Assembly: GCF_012911865.1 (NCBI RefSeq)
Contig: NZ_JAAXYH010000003.1
Location: forward strand, 1 to 64,000
Direction: 5' to 3'
DNA: 64,000 bases
Origin: Shewanella salipaludis
GTDB taxonomy: Bacteria > Pseudomonadota > Gammaproteobacteria > Enterobacterales > Shewanellaceae
Part shown: piece after piece, positions 26,541 through 36,762 of the stretch
Layout: each line of letters begins with the position of its first letter
How positions within the stretch are numbered: position 1 is the stretch's first letter
Notes under the pieces: generated by a model
What the model saw: the letters and a program-made list of their open reading frames with translations, nothing else
Databases searched by the model: none
Told to the model about the DNA's origin: nothing
Made by a program: the position numbers and the translations under genes

Positions 26541-28226
26541 TCAAGCCGGCTGCCGCTTGGGCTCCCCCTGGCGTTGCTGCCTTTGCCAATCCGTGTCCAT
26601 GCCGACCTCGGCAGGGCTCGGCGCCAGCACCCGGTGGCCGAGGATGAGATCGGCGGCGCGCTCGGCGACCATGATGGTGGGCGCGTTCAGATTGCCATTG
26701 GGAATGGTGGGGAAAATCGATGAGTCGACGACGCGCAACCCCTCCATGCCCCTGACCCGGGTCTGGGGATCCACCACAGCCATGGCATCCACGCCCATCT
26801 TGCAGGAGCATGAAGGGTGATAGGCACTCTCGACCGCTTGACGCACGAAGGCATCTATCTGTTCATCCGTCACCACCGAGGTTCCCGGCTGGATCTCTTC
26901 GCCGCGATAGGCGTCCAATGCCGGCTGATTGATGATCTCCCGGGTCAGACGCACGCAAGCCCGAAAGCCTTCTCTGTCTGCTGCATGGGAAAGATAATTG
27001 AAGCGAATTTGTGGATGCGCCCTGGGATCGGCACTGACGGCCGTGACTGCGCCGCGGCTCTTGGGCTTGTTATGGCCAATATGCACCTGAAAACCATGAC
27101 CGGCGAAGGCCTCACGACCATCGTAACGCATGGCGGCAGGCAGGAAATGGTACTGAAGATCCGGCCATTCCACCCCGGCCTTGGAGCGGATGAAACCACA
27201 GGACTCGAAATGGTTGGTCGCCCCCAACCCGCTGCGATTGAGGATCCAGCGGGCGCCTATCAGCAACTTATTCCAGGGATCCAGCTTGCCGTTGAGCGAG
27301 ATGGGTTGCTTGCATTTGAACTGGAAATAAAATTCCAGGTGATCCTGCAGGTTTTGGCCAACACCCGGCAATTCATGGCTGAGCGGGATCCCTGCCCGTT
27401 CCAGGCTGGCGCGCTCACCTATGCCGGACAGCTGCAGTATATGGGGCGAACCTATGGAGCCGGCCGAGAGTATCACTTCCTTGCTGCAATGCAGCTCCTC
27501 GACCTTGCCCTTGCGCTCGAAACGCACCCCGACGGCACGCTTACCCTCCAACAGCAGCTTATGCACCAGGGCATGGGTCAGCACAGTCAGATTGGGACGG
27601 GACATGGCGGGCCTGAGGTAGGCATTGGCCGTCGACCAGCGCACCCCATTCTTTACCGTCATGTGCATGGGGCCGAAACCCTCCTGCTGACGCGCGTTAT
27701 AGTCCAGGGTGTGGAAATAGCCGGCATCGACACCCGCGTCGACGAAGGCCTGGTACAGGGGGTTCTGCATTTGGTTGCCGTTGTTGACCCCAAGGGGGCC
27801 AGTGCCGCCCCGGTAGTCATCGGCGCCGAAGGCCCAGGTTTCGGCCTTTTTGAAGTAAGGCAGGCAATGGGCGTAGTCCCAGCCCTCGGCTCCCGTCTGT
27901 TGCCACTCGTCGAAGTCCCTGGCATGACCACGGACATACACCATGCCATTGATGGAGGACGAGCCCCCAAGCACCTTGCCCCTGGGGCAATGCATGCGGC
28001 GGTTGTTTAGCTGTGGCTCAGGCTCGGTTTCAAACTGCCAGGCGTATTTCTTGCTGTTCATGGGGATCGACAGGGCGGTCGGCATCTGGATGAAGATGCT
28101 CTTGTCGCTGCCCCCGGTCTCGAGCAGCAGCACCCGGTTGGCGCCGTCGGCGCTGAGCCTGTTGGCCAACACGCAGCCCGCCGACCCTGCGCCTACTATG
28201 ATGTAATCAAATTTATGCTCAGGCAT
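26541..28226 (-). CDS. betA: Choline dehydrogenase (GMC oxidoreductase)
   Basis: The enzyme oxidises choline to betaine aldehyde with FAD and a membrane electron acceptor. The 561-residue protein has the FAD dinucleotide fold [18 protein letters not shown] (GAGSAG at 12-17), GMC signature 1 ([19 protein letters not shown]), signature 2 ([15 protein letters not shown]) and the active-site His region [10 protein letters not shown]. The start is preceded by AAGGAG. It is 9 bp after betB, in the operon betI-betB-betA. It is full length with an ordinary basic tail. Confidence 0.96.
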   Translation of the reverse strand: MPEHKFDYIIVGAGSAGCVLANRLSADGANRVLLLETGGSDKSIFIQMPTALSIPMNSKKYAWQFETEPEPQLNNRRMHCPRGKVLGGSSSINGMVYVRGHARDFDEWQQTGAEGWDYAHCLPYFKKAETWAFGADDYRGGTGPLGVNNGNQMQNPLYQAFVDAGVDAGYFHTLDYNARQQEGFGPMHMTVKNGVRWSTANAYLRPAMSRPNLTVLTHALVHKLLLEGKRAVGVRFERKGKVEELHCSKEVILSAGSIGSPHILQLSGIGERASLERAGIPLSHELPGVGQNLQDHLEFYFQFKCKQPISLNGKLDPWNKLLIGARWILNRSGLGATNHFESCGFIRSKAGVEWPDLQYHFLPAAMRYDGREAFAGHGFQVHIGHNKPKSRGAVTAVSADPRAHPQIRFNYLSHAADREGFRACVRLTREIINQPALDAYRGEEIQPGTSVVTDEQIDAFVRQAVESAYHPSCSCKMGVDAMAVVDPQTRVRGMEGLRVVDSSIFPTIPNGNLNAPTIMVAERAADLILGHRVLAPSPAEVGMDTDWQRQQRQGEPKRQPA

Positions 28227-28235
28227 GGGGTCTCC

Positions 28236-29699
28236 TTAAAATGGACTCTCGAGTGGCGTCAATCCCACATACACTGCCTTGAGCTGGGTGTAATGCTTGA
28301 GGGTTTCGCTGCCATTCTCCCGCCCTATACCGGACAACTTGTAGCCACCGACCGGCATCTGCGCCGGTGAGGCGCCGTAGGCATTGATCCAGCAGATCCC
28401 CGCCTGCAGCTGATGTATCACCCTATGGGCGCGGCTGATGTCCTGGGTGAAGACCCCGGCCGCCAATCCCATCTGGGTATCGTTGGCGCGGCGCACCACT
28501 TCATCTTCATCGCCGAAGGTCAACACGGACATCACAGGGCCGAAGATCTCCTCGCGGCAGATGCGCATCTCATCCCGGCAGCGGCCGAAAATGGTGGGGG
28601 CAACGAAGTAGCCATCGGACGCATCGGCAGGACTCAGGGCCTCACCGCCATGCAGCAGCTCGGCACCTTCGGCAATGCCCTTGGCTATGTAACCCAGCAC
28701 CTTGTCTCTGTGGGACTCGGAGATCAGCGCACCGAAGTTGGTTTCGGGACGCATGGGATCCCCTATCACCAGGTTGTTGCGGGTGCGCTCGAGCAGCTTG
28801 TCGATGAAACTGGCATAGACAGCCTCATGCACGAACACCCGGGTGCCATTGGTACAGATTTCACCTTGGGTGTAGAAGTTGGCCAACATGGCGGCCGAGA
28901 CCGCATTGTCCAGGTCGGCATCGTCGAAGATGATCAGCGGTGATTTTCCGCCCAGCTCCATGGTGACGTCCTTCAGGGAGCTGGCCGCCGCCGCCATCAC
29001 CTTCTTGCCCGTGCCGACTTCCCCGGTGAAGGACACCTTGGCAATGTCGGCATTCAGGGTCAGCCAGGCACCGACGGCGCCATCACCCAGCACCACGTTG
29101 AAGACCCCATCCGGCACCCCAGCCTCGGTGAAGATCTCCGCCAGCTTCAGCGCCCCCAGGGGGGTCTCCTCCGAAGGCTTGAAAATCATGACGTTGCCAC
29201 AGGCCAATGCCGGCGCCGATTTCCAGCAGGCAATCTGCAACGGATAGTTCCAGGCGCCGATACCGGCACAGATACCCAGGGGTTCACGGCGGGTATAGTA
29301 AAAGTCGCTGCCCACCTGTTGCTGATTGCCTTCGATCGACGGCGCTATGCCGGCGAAAAATTCGATGGCGTCGGCGCCCGTGACCACGTCGACAACCGAG
29401 GCCTCCTGCCAGGGCTTGCCTGTATCCCCGACTTCGATCGCCGCCAGCTCATCGTTGCGCTCACGCAGCAAGGCCACGGCTTTAAGCAGTATGCGACTGC
29501 GGTCGGTGGCGCTCATGGCCGACCAGAGGGCAAAGCCCTGTTTGGCACCGGCGATGGCCGCCTGTTTGATCTTGTCATCTGCGACTTCGACCTCATAGGC
29601 CACCCGTCCCGTCGCCGGGTTGATGACCTCGAAGGTTTCACCCGTGGCGTTGGCCAGATACCGACCCGAAATAAAATTCTGATAGCACTTCAATGACAT
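28236..29699 (-). CDS. betB: Betaine aldehyde dehydrogenase
   Basis: The enzyme oxidises betaine aldehyde to glycine betaine with NAD(P). The 487-residue product shows the aldehyde dehydrogenase catalytic Cys ([13 protein letters not shown]), the Glu signature ([17 protein letters not shown]) and the NAD-binding [12 protein letters not shown]. Its closest family is BetB. The start ATG overlaps the betI 3' end by 10 bp; GGAG precedes it by 6. It has the expected full length. Confidence 0.96.
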   Translation of the reverse strand: MSLKCYQNFISGRYLANATGETFEVINPATGRVAYEVEVADDKIKQAAIAGAKQGFALWSAMSATDRSRILLKAVALLRERNDELAAIEVGDTGKPWQEASVVDVVTGADAIEFFAGIAPSIEGNQQQVGSDFYYTRREPLGICAGIGAWNYPLQIACWKSAPALACGNVMIFKPSEETPLGALKLAEIFTEAGVPDGVFNVVLGDGAVGAWLTLNADIAKVSFTGEVGTGKKVMAAAASSLKDVTMELGGKSPLIIFDDADLDNAVSAAMLANFYTQGEICTNGTRVFVHEAVYASFIDKLLERTRNNLVIGDPMRPETNFGALISESHRDKVLGYIAKGIAEGAELLHGGEALSPADASDGYFVAPTIFGRCRDEMRICREEIFGPVMSVLTFGDEDEVVRRANDTQMGLAAGVFTQDISRAHRVIHQLQAGICWINAYGASPAQMPVGGYKLSGIGRENGSETLKHYTQLKAVYVGLTPLESPF

Positions 29700-30295
29700 G
29701 TTACTGCTCCGTATTGGGCTAATTTGTCCGCAATAAACGCCTTACACAGGGCTTCGGCCCGCTCAAACTCGGGAGCCGGATCGGCGCTCAGGGCGCTGCG
29801 CAACCAGAAGCCATCTATCATGGCGGCGGTCTGTTTGGCGGCCGGGTCCACCTGCTCAGGCGGCAGGCATTGCCTGTAGGAGTAGCGTAAATTGCGGTAT
29901 AAACGCTCGCTGTTGATATTCTGTAATCTGCCCAGGGCGGGATCGTGCATCGCCTGGGACCAGAAGCTCAGCCAGGTCTTGGTGGCCGGGCTGGAACGCT
30001 GTAATTCGGTAAAGTTGGCCTCGACTATCATCATCAGCCGTTGCGACGGCGATAAAGGCGCGCCGGCGACCCGTTCGAGCAATGCCAGCTTCAGCTGCGA
30101 CAGCAGATGCCTGAGGGTCGCCTGGATCAGCCCCTGCTTGCCGCCGAAATAATGGCTGATGATCCCGGATGACATGCCGGCGAGTCGGCTTATGCTGTTG
30201 ATCGTGGTGTTCTGCAGGCCAAACTCCGCCACCGAAGCCAGGGTCGCATCGACCAACTGCTGCTTGCGCACTCTGGAGATGTCTGTTGTTTGCAT
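29690..30295 (-). CDS. betI: TetR-family repressor of choline genes
   Basis: The 201-residue protein starts at [19 protein letters not shown]. Its N-terminal helix-turn-helix ([27 protein letters not shown]) closely resembles BetI, including G-I-I-S-H-Y-F. The C-terminal helical domain senses choline in homologs. The longer frame up to 30412 is rejected because it would read through the promoter and operator. The gene is first in betI-betB-betA and is probably autoregulated through the palindrome at 30346-30363. A clear Shine-Dalgarno is lacking. Confidence 0.93.
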   Translation of the reverse strand: MQTTDISRVRKQQLVDATLASVAEFGLQNTTINSISRLAGMSSGIISHYFGGKQGLIQATLRHLLSQLKLALLERVAGAPLSPSQRLMMIVEANFTELQRSSPATKTWLSFWSQAMHDPALGRLQNINSERLYRNLRYSYRQCLPPEQVDPAAKQTAAMIDGFWLRSALSADPAPEFERAEALCKAFIADKLAQYGAVTCH

Positions 30296-30345
30296 AGCTG
30301 TGTGCCCTGTCGCTTGCCTGGCCCATTTTGCCGGGAAGCAAGCAT

Positions 30346-30363
30346 TGATTGAACGTTCAATCA
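30346..30363. promoter_or_regulatory. BetI operator (18-bp perfect palindrome)
   Basis: TGATTGAACGTTCAATCA is a perfect inverted repeat placed where transcription of betI should start. TetR regulators bind such sites, and the ATTGAACGTTCAAT core agrees with BetI-type operators as I recall them. Binding here would block the promoter at 30369-30397. Confidence 0.85.
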
Positions 30364-30368
30364 GCACA

Positions 30369-30397
30369 ATACTAATGATTCGAACAGTAATCATCAA
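30369..30397 (-). promoter_or_regulatory. Sigma-70 promoter of betIBA
   Basis: On the minus strand TTGATG (30392-30397) and TAGTAT (30369-30374) are separated by exactly 17 bp. The expected start site, about 7 bp on, falls within the operator palindrome. Confidence 0.75.
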
Positions 30398-30799
30398 GTG
30401 CAAACTCGGCAATGGTCTGGCCTAGACCTGAGGATTTATAAGTCTGTGGCAAGCTAATCAGTCACAGAAAATTGAGATTATTTACATTAAAAACAATTAA
30501 GTAAGTATTCCTTTGATTTGTTTTGGCAGCAACGGTAATGGGAAATAATATTTATTGAAATAATTACTGATGATATGAATTTTAGATGATGCCGACCTCT
30601 CAAAACGCCATTTGCGCCATGGAGGCGCCTGATCCTGCCAGGCAACGGCGGCGCCGAATGTCATTATGTGACCCGGGTGGCAAGCCATGAACGCCGGTCC
30701 CGCTTTAGGTCCTTTGGTTGACGCAGATCAAGCCCGAGTCGGCAACGCCTTGTTAGCTTAACCCCAACATCTATTGACTCAAGCATTCGAGGTAAGGCT
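30398..30799. other. Intergenic region between betI and adhB
   Basis: About 400 bp without a supportable gene. The part 30430-30590 is AT-rich (several TTAA/ATTATT runs), unlike the GC-rich surroundings, and probably holds the adhB promoter. 30600-30790 is GC-rich again. No terminator with a U-run and no known motif was recognised. A weak Shine-Dalgarno (GGTAAGG) precedes adhB. Confidence 0.4.
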
Positions 30800-31960
30800 A
30801 TGACTGCTAAATTTTTTATCCCTTCGGTCAACCTGTTGGGCCAAGGCGCGCTGGATGATGCCATAGAGGACATCAAGACACTGGGATTCGAGCGTGCCCT
30901 GATAGTGACGGATAAGCCCCTGGTCGAGCTGGGACTGGTGGCCAGAGTGGCCGATAAGCTGGCGACCCTGGGCATAGCCAGCCGTATTTTTGATGGGGTT
31001 CAGCCCAACCCGACGGTCGCCAACGTCGAGGCCGGCTTGGCCCTGCTGAGGGGCACCGGCGATAGCCAGGACTGCGACTTTGTGCTCTCACTCGGTGGCG
31101 GTTCGCCTCACGACTGCGCCAAGGGCATAGCCCTGGTAGCCAGCAACGGCGGCAGCATCAAGGACTATGAGGGCCTGGACAGATCTGCCAAGCCTCAGCT
31201 GCCCCTGGTGGCGATCAACACCACGGCCGGCACCGCCAGTGAGATGACGCGCTTTTGCATCATCACGGATGAGCGCCGCCACATCAAGATGGCGATAGTA
31301 GACAAGCACACCACCCCCATCATCTCGGTCAACGATCCCGAGCTGATGCTGGCCAAACCCGCGGCGCTGACGGCGGCAACCGGCATGGATGCCCTCACCC
31401 ACGCCATCGAGGCCTATGTGTCGACGGCGGCCAACCCGATCACGGATGCCTGTGCCATCAAGGCGATTGAACTGATCGCCGCGAACCTGGCGACAGCGGT
31501 CGAGCATGGCGAGGATATCCATGCCCGTGAGCAGATGGCCTACGCCCAATTCATGGCGGGTATGGCGTTCAACAATGCCAGCCTGGGTTATGTTCATGCC
31601 ATGGCCCACCAGTTGGGCGGCTTCTATGACTTGCCTCACGGCGTCTGCAACGCCCTGCTGCTGCCCCATGTGCAGCAGTATAACGCCGAGGTGGCGGCGC
31701 CGCGCCTCAAGGCCGTGGCCCAGGCCCTGGGGGTAGACGTCAGTCTGATGGATGATGAAGAAGGCGCGGCGGCGGCGATTTCGGCCATCAAACGCCTGTC
31801 CGTTGCCGTACATATCCCGGAAAACCTGAGCTTGCTTGGGGTCAAGGCCGAAGACATTCCGACACTGGCGACCAACGCCCTGAAAGATGCCTGCGGCTTC
31901 ACCAACCCCAAACAGGCGACCCATGAGGAGATTTGCCGGATCTTTGCCAACGCCCTCTAG
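30800..31960 (+). CDS. adhB: Iron-containing alcohol dehydrogenase (AdhB/YiaY type)
   Basis: This is a cytosolic NAD-dependent group III alcohol dehydrogenase of 386 residues. It has the NAD-binding [14 protein letters not shown] near residue 97, the family signature [13 protein letters not shown], and metal ligands in [20 protein letters not shown] and [13 protein letters not shown]. Ethanol or short alcohols are likely substrates; the nearest types are Zymomonas AdhB and E. coli YiaY. It is transcribed alone, divergent from betI. Confidence 0.93.
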   Translation: MTAKFFIPSVNLLGQGALDDAIEDIKTLGFERALIVTDKPLVELGLVARVADKLATLGIASRIFDGVQPNPTVANVEAGLALLRGTGDSQDCDFVLSLGGGSPHDCAKGIALVASNGGSIKDYEGLDRSAKPQLPLVAINTTAGTASEMTRFCIITDERRHIKMAIVDKHTTPIISVNDPELMLAKPAALTAATGMDALTHAIEAYVSTAANPITDACAIKAIELIAANLATAVEHGEDIHAREQMAYAQFMAGMAFNNASLGYVHAMAHQLGGFYDLPHGVCNALLLPHVQQYNAEVAAPRLKAVAQALGVDVSLMDDEEGAAAAISAIKRLSVAVHIPENLSLLGVKAEDIPTLATNALKDACGFTNPKQATHEEICRIFANAL

Positions 31961-31968
31961 CGGTCTGC

Positions 31969-32007
31969 AACCAGGCCCGGTTCCGCACACTCGGCCCGGG
32001 CCTGGTT
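31969..32007 (+). terminator. Hairpin after adhB
   Basis: A 12-bp perfect stem (AACCAGGCCCGG at 31969-31980 with 31996-32007) and a 15-nt loop lie directly after the adhB stop. There is no strong U-run, so it is possibly Rho-assisted. Confidence 0.5.
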
Positions 32008-32131
32008 GGGCAAGATTAATTACCGCGAACACAGAGAGTTAGCGGGCCTGAACTAAACTTGAATAATGGTTGACCGAATAGAAAAACGGTGCCTATGATG
32101 ACAAGAATCTCCCCGAACAGGTAGGTAAATT

Positions 32132-32497
32132 ATGACAGCGATAACCCATGTATATAACTACACTGTAAGATGCCCGCATTACAAAGATAACGAACAAACT
32201 GCCAGCTGGCTCAATCACATAGAGATCAATCAATCCTGCGAAATTGCCCTCAACCGCATGACCAAATGGCATGAGCAGGCGGGCAATAAAAGCTTCGAAA
32301 TGAATAAGTTTGTGGTGCGCAAGGCAGACAATGAAGACGCCTATTTCTCGATGCAGAGCGACAGACTGAAAAACGATGGCCATGCCTTGGTCACCTTCAA
32401 GATACTGCTGGACAACTGCTGTGAGGACGCCTCGGCGGAGCTGATAATGCAGCACCTGATCGAAGATTATCAACATAGGATCGCCAAGCTGGGCTAA
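32132..32497 (+). CDS. Small cytosolic protein of unknown function
   Basis: The 121-residue protein has no signal peptide or membrane segment. It starts MTAITHVYNYTVRCPHYKDNEQ and reads as a mixed alpha/beta fold with a possible amphipathic C-terminal helix (ASAELIMQHLIEDYQHRIAKLG). It has four cysteines (CPHY, SCEI, NCCED) with no recognisable metal-binding spacing. I do not recognise the family. Codon use matches its neighbours. A terminator-like hairpin follows. Confidence 0.75.
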   Translation: MTAITHVYNYTVRCPHYKDNEQTASWLNHIEINQSCEIALNRMTKWHEQAGNKSFEMNKFVVRKADNEDAYFSMQSDRLKNDGHALVTFKILLDNCCEDASAELIMQHLIEDYQHRIAKLG

Positions 32498-32518
32498 GGT
32501 GCAGCCGAAACGCCGCGT

Positions 32519-32553
32519 CCGTCCCGGCCTTTCCGCCGGCGACGGGCGCTTTT
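32519..32553 (+). terminator. Terminator after the small unknown gene
   Basis: CCGTCCCGGC (32519-32528) pairs with GCCGGCGACGG (32535-32545) with one bulged base; GGCGCTTTT follows. It sits 22 bp past the stop. Confidence 0.6.
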
Positions 32554-32654
32554 ACCGGGTGCGTTTTACTGGCCATAGCTAATACTGGCCATAGTCAAGA
32601 TTTACTGGCATATTCCCTGGGTTAATTCCCATCCATTATCAAGCCGGAGTGTCT

Positions 32655-32870
32655 ATGCGCCTCTTCAACACCCTGATTATTTCAGCCTTAACATTGGCCA
32701 GCCTGGCCGCCTGTGCCGATCTCAAGCAGGCAGGCAGCTCGATCGGCCATGCCGCCAAGGACACCACCAAGGCCATAGGCCATGCTACCCGGGATACCAC
32801 CAAGGCCGTAGGCCATGCCTCCCGCGATGCCGTCATCTCGGTCAAGGAAGATCTCAGCAAAAAAGGCTGA
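32655..32870 (+). CDS. Small lipoprotein with 11-residue repeats
   Basis: A 71-residue product starts at the ATG at 32655, five bases after GGAG (a GTG two codons earlier is possible). The signal ends in lipobox SLAAC. The mature 50 residues contain near-identical units IGHAAKDTTKA, IGHATRDTTKA and VGHASRDAVIS, then a lysine-rich end. The 33-bp DNA units are clearly duplicated. This resembles small entericidin-like or stress lipoproteins only in size; function unknown. Confidence 0.75.
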   Translation: MRLFNTLIISALTLASLAACADLKQAGSSIGHAAKDTTKAIGHATRDTTKAVGHASRDAVISVKEDLSKKG

Positions 32871-32891
32871 GCCGCTATGCGCCGCCTCCGC

Positions 32892-33260
32892 TCAGGCGGC
32901 GTTCGCCCGCATGCCATGGGGCACGGGCTGGCCCTGCAGATCCACATTGACGAATACCATCTTCTCTATGCTCACCACTGGCACCTGGCTCAGCTTGTTT
33001 CTCACCTCGCACCTTACCGTGATGGAACTCTGCCCCAGACTCAGCAATTCCAGGCCGAACTCGATCACATCCCCCTGGCGTGCGGGCATCATGAAATTGA
33101 TTTCCGAGATGAGTTTGGTCACATGGCGCTGACTCTTCATCTGACATCCGGCAAAGATGGCCGCCTCTTCATCTATCCAGCTCAATAATTGCCCGCCAAA
33201 CAAGGTATTGGCCGGATTTAAATGTTCGGGTTTAATCAAGCGACGACTGTAGTATTTCAT
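32892..33260 (-). CDS. Hotdog-fold acyl-CoA thioesterase
   Basis: The 122-residue protein has the YciA/BFIT-type hotdog pattern: NPANTLFGGQLLSWIDEEAAIFA (helix with the catalytic Asp region), then VTKLISEINFMMPARQGDVIEFGLELLSLGQSSITVRCEV. It hydrolyses acyl-CoA in the cytosol; chain preference is unknown. The 3' end lies in a GC hairpin (32880-32901) shared with the convergent small lipoprotein gene. Confidence 0.9.
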   Translation of the reverse strand: MKYYSRRLIKPEHLNPANTLFGGQLLSWIDEEAAIFAGCQMKSQRHVTKLISEINFMMPARQGDVIEFGLELLSLGQSSITVRCEVRNKLSQVPVVSIEKMVFVNVDLQGQPVPHGMRANAA

Positions 33261-33529
33261 GGTTGCTGCCCTCCATAGGATAGAGTCAATTCAACAGCAT
33301 TTTCTGCGCCACATCTATTTCCACATTAAAAACAATAAGATATATAGAGGCATCAATCTGCTTCAGTCTAAGTTGCACCAAAGCTAGCCTTTGTTGCACC
33401 CGAAAGATCCGCTTCAAAGTCACAATTAAGACATAAAAATGCAATCTGTATGACCTTGGAACGTCACATTCATCTCCGACAATCTTGGCGCGTTATGACA
33501 GGGACCTCCCCCACACTTCAAAAACAACA

Positions 33530-35041
33530 ATGGTGATGAAAGTGATGAATATCAAAAAATTAGCTGCGCTTGTTTCCTGCAGTTTGATGTCTATGGCGGC
33601 CAACGCTGCAGTGCTGCCGACGACTCAGACCGACAGCCAGTGGTTCAAGGACAGTGCAGCCAACGTCGCTGCCAAGACGCAGCTGGAGACCAAGGCACAC
33701 GCCAAGAATGTGATCCTGTTCGTCGGCGATGGCATGGGGATTTCCACCCTCACGGCGGCACGTATTTATCAGGGCCAGCAGATGGCCGGCAATAAGGGCG
33801 GCGAGGAGAACTTCCTCAGCTTCGAGCAATTCCCCCATACGGCACTGGTCAAGACCTACAACACCAATCAACAAACCCCGGACTCGGCCGGTACCATGAC
33901 AGCCATGGCCACAGGGGTAAAATCCAAGGCCGGGGCCATTTCAGTTTCCGACGCCAGCCTGCGTGGTAACTGCCTGTCATCCAAGGGCAATGAACTCATC
34001 AGCCTGGTGGATCTTGCCAATGCCAAGGGCCTGTCCACAGGCATAGTCACTACCGCCAGATTGACCCATGCCACGCCGGCGGCGACCTATGCCCATACCC
34101 CGGAGCGCGACTGGGAGTCGGACGCCAACTTACCGGCAGAAGCCGTTGCCAACGGCTGTACCGACATCGCCAGCCAATTGGTGATGCGTGATGAAGCCAA
34201 CGCCCTGAGCGTGGCCATGGGCGGTGGTCGCAGTTACTTCATCCCCAACGACGTCACGGATGGCGAGAACAAGAAAGGCAAGCGCAAAGACGGCCAGGAT
34301 CTGACCAAGGCCTGGGTCGACAAGTTCAGCAACGCCGCCTATGTCTGGAACCAGGCAGGTTTCGATGCCATAGACACCGCAGCCACGGATCACTTGCTCG
34401 GTCTATTCAATCCGTCACACATGCAATATGAAACCGACAGGAGCGATGATGTCGGCGGCGAGCCATCCCTGACGGAGATGACAGCCAAAGCATTGGAAAT
34501 ATTGAAGAAGAATGACAAAGGTTATCTGCTCATAGTCGAAGCCGGCCGCATAGATCACGGTCACCATGCGGGGAATGCCAAACGGGCACTGATCGACGCA
34601 GTGGAATTATCCAATGCCGTCAAGGCCGCCGTCGCCGGCACAGATCCGGACGATACCCTGGTCATGGTCACGGCAGATCACAGCCATGTGTTTACCATCG
34701 CCGGCTATCCCAAGCGCGGTAACCCCATACTCGGACTGGTGCATAACGTCGATGGCAGCCTGGCCATCGCCGACGATAACAAGCCATACACCACCCTGGC
34801 CTACACCAATGGTCCCGGCGCTGTGGAAGGCGTCCGTGATGATCTCACCTCGGTCGACACCCAGGATAAGGACTTCATGCAGCAGTCTCTCATCCCTCTG
34901 GGCAGCGAGACCCATGCCGGCGAAGACATAGCCCTGCATGCCACGGGTCCAGGCTCTCAGCTGGCTCAAGGCGTGATAGAGCAGAACGTTATTTTCCACA
35001 TTATCAATCAGGCGCAGCAGCTTGGCGGCACTAAGTACTAA
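33530..35041 (+). CDS. Periplasmic alkaline phosphatase (PhoA family), copy 1
   Basis: About 503 residues, with a signal peptide ending AANA-AVLP. The alkaline phosphatase motifs are intact: metal Asp in LFVGDGMGISTLTAARIY, nucleophile Ser in TPDSAGTMTAMATGV, His ligands in EAGRIDHGHHAGN and TADHSHVF, and late His in GSETHAGEDIALHA. It releases phosphate from monoesters. Three in-frame ATGs (33530, 33536, 33545) are possible and none has a strong Shine-Dalgarno; MNIKKLAALVSC (33545) gives the most typical signal peptide. It is followed after 27 bp by a paralog. Confidence 0.92.
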   Translation: MVMKVMNIKKLAALVSCSLMSMAANAAVLPTTQTDSQWFKDSAANVAAKTQLETKAHAKNVILFVGDGMGISTLTAARIYQGQQMAGNKGGEENFLSFEQFPHTALVKTYNTNQQTPDSAGTMTAMATGVKSKAGAISVSDASLRGNCLSSKGNELISLVDLANAKGLSTGIVTTARLTHATPAATYAHTPERDWESDANLPAEAVANGCTDIASQLVMRDEANALSVAMGGGRSYFIPNDVTDGENKKGKRKDGQDLTKAWVDKFSNAAYVWNQAGFDAIDTAATDHLLGLFNPSHMQYETDRSDDVGGEPSLTEMTAKALEILKKNDKGYLLIVEAGRIDHGHHAGNAKRALIDAVELSNAVKAAVAGTDPDDTLVMVTADHSHVFTIAGYPKRGNPILGLVHNVDGSLAIADDNKPYTTLAYTNGPGAVEGVRDDLTSVDTQDKDFMQQSLIPLGSETHAGEDIALHATGPGSQLAQGVIEQNVIFHIINQAQQLGGTKY

Positions 35042-35068
35042 TAACCAATTAACAGAGTGGGAATGAAA

Positions 35069-36697
35069 ATGAACAAGAAATTACTGGTACTTTCGATAGC
35101 AGCGCTGCTGGGATTGGCGGCATGTGGCGACGGTGAGACGGGCGAGACGGGTGCCAATGGCACGGATGGTACCAATGGTGCCGATGGCAGCAAGGGCCAG
35201 GACTGGACCTCGGTCAACCAATGGTATGTCGATGGTCAGGCACGGGTGACCAAGGCGGCGGGTCTGTCTGCCAATGATGAAGCCGGCGCCGCCAAGAACG
35301 TCATACTCTTCGTCGGCGATGGTATGGGTGTGTCCACCATCACCGCGGCCCGCATTCTCGATGGTCAGCTCAAGGGGCAGACGGGCGAGGAAAACTCACT
35401 GTCGTTCGAGACCCTGCCCTATGTCGGTCTGTCCAAGACCTATAACGTAGATGGTCAGACACCCGACTCGGCCGGCACCATGAGCGCCATGATGACAGGG
35501 GTGAAAACCGATGTCGGCGTCATTTCCCAGGCCGAAGGCGTCGAGCGGAGTAATTGTGCTTCTGCCGATGGCCAAAACCTGGTGACCTCACTGGAACTGG
35601 CCGCCATGGCCGGCATGTCTACCGGCGTGGTCACCACGGCCCGTATTACCCATGCAACGCCGGCGGCAACCTATGCCCATGTCCCCGAACGCAACTGGGA
35701 GGCAGATTCAAACCTACCCGCCGAAGCCGTGACCAATGGCTGTAAAGACATAGCAGCTCAATTGCTGGACTTCAGCTATGGCGATGGCCTCAACGTGGTC
35801 ATGGGTGGCGGTCGCCGGGCCTTCATCCCCAAGACCATGACAGATCCCGAAGGCAAGGCGGGTAAACGCAACGACGGTCGCGATCTGACCGCCGAATGGC
35901 AGACCAAGTACCCCAATGCCGCCTATGTGCAGGACAGGGACAGTTTCCTGGCGGTAAATCCCCAGGTCACAGATCACTTGCTGGGTTTGTTTAACTCTTC
36001 ACACATGGAATACGATCTGGACCGCACCGAAGCCGGTGTGACGGGTGAGCCTTCGCTGGCGGAGATGACGGCCAAGTCCATAGATCTGCTGAAGAAGAAC
36101 GACAAAGGTTTCGTGTTAATCGTCGAAGCCGGCCGCGTAGACCATGCCCACCATGCGGGCAATGCGGCACGCGCCCTGCACGACACCATAGCCTTGTCTG
36201 AGGCAGTACGTGTCGCCATGGAGAAAACCTCGGCAAACGACACCCTGGTGATGGTCACTGCGGATCACAGCCATGTGTTCACCATTGCCGGCTATCCGAC
36301 CCGGGGTAACCCTATCCTGGGCCTGGTGAAGAGCAACGATGCCAATGGCTTGCCTGCGACGACCAACTCCACGGATAACAATGGCCTGCCATACACCACC
36401 TTAGGTTACGCCAACGGCATGGGTTATGCCTCATTGGCAACGGGTGGTGACGAGCGTTATGGCTTCCCTGTGAATAGCGGTCGCAAGGATCTCAACTATG
36501 TCGACACTCAGAGCCCCGGATACCATCAGGAAGCGCTGATCCCGCTGGGTGACGAGACCCATGCAGGTGAAGACGTGGCTATCTTTGCCCGGGGTCCGAG
36601 TGCCAATCTGATCCAAGGCACAGTCGAGCAGAACCACATATTCCACGTCATCAATCATGCCGCTAACCTGGTGGCTAAAGCCGAAGCGGCGCAATAA
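35069..36697 (+). CDS. Lipoprotein alkaline phosphatase (PhoA family), copy 2, with collagen-like linker
   Basis: About 542 residues. It starts MNKKLLVLSIAALLGLAACGDG, a lipoprotein signal (lipobox LAAC). Gly at every third position follows in about eight triplets (GETGETGANGT, GTNGADGSKG), a collagen-like spacer. The catalytic domain parallels copy 1: LFVGDGMGVSTITAAR, TPDSAGTMSAMMTGV, EAGRVDHAHHAGN, TADHSHVF, GDETHAGEDVAIFA. It has extra loops near residues 420-440 and 460-480. It is probably a tandem duplicate of copy 1 that became membrane-tethered. A strong terminator follows. Confidence 0.92.
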   Translation: MNKKLLVLSIAALLGLAACGDGETGETGANGTDGTNGADGSKGQDWTSVNQWYVDGQARVTKAAGLSANDEAGAAKNVILFVGDGMGVSTITAARILDGQLKGQTGEENSLSFETLPYVGLSKTYNVDGQTPDSAGTMSAMMTGVKTDVGVISQAEGVERSNCASADGQNLVTSLELAAMAGMSTGVVTTARITHATPAATYAHVPERNWEADSNLPAEAVTNGCKDIAAQLLDFSYGDGLNVVMGGGRRAFIPKTMTDPEGKAGKRNDGRDLTAEWQTKYPNAAYVQDRDSFLAVNPQVTDHLLGLFNSSHMEYDLDRTEAGVTGEPSLAEMTAKSIDLLKKNDKGFVLIVEAGRVDHAHHAGNAARALHDTIALSEAVRVAMEKTSANDTLVMVTADHSHVFTIAGYPTRGNPILGLVKSNDANGLPATTNSTDNNGLPYTTLGYANGMGYASLATGGDERYGFPVNSGRKDLNYVDTQSPGYHQEALIPLGDETHAGEDVAIFARGPSANLIQGTVEQNHIFHVINHAANLVAKAEAAQ

Positions 36698-36708
36698 GCG
36701 CTGCACCG

Positions 36709-36747
36709 GGCAAGCGCAGCACGGCTGCGCTTGCCTTTTGTTATTTT
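36709..36747 (+). terminator. Strong intrinsic terminator directly upstream of the next gene
   Basis: A 12-bp perfect stem GGCAAGCGCAGC / GCTGCGCTTGCC (36709-36720 with 36724-36735), a 3-nt loop and TTTTGTTATTTT. The next start codon is only 16 bp after the T-run and no promoter fits between, so the downstream gene depends on read-through or on a promoter inside the phosphatase gene. Confidence 0.88.
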
Positions 36748-36762
36748 GATTTGGAGAGCCAA

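Noticed and set aside
33360..33529. Pho-box-like words upstream of the phosphatases (GTCACAATTAAGACAT and CTGTATGACC..GTCACA)
   Set aside because: The 7-4-7 direct repeat of the PhoB consensus is not met at either place, so I do not call a PhoB site although PhoB control is plausible.
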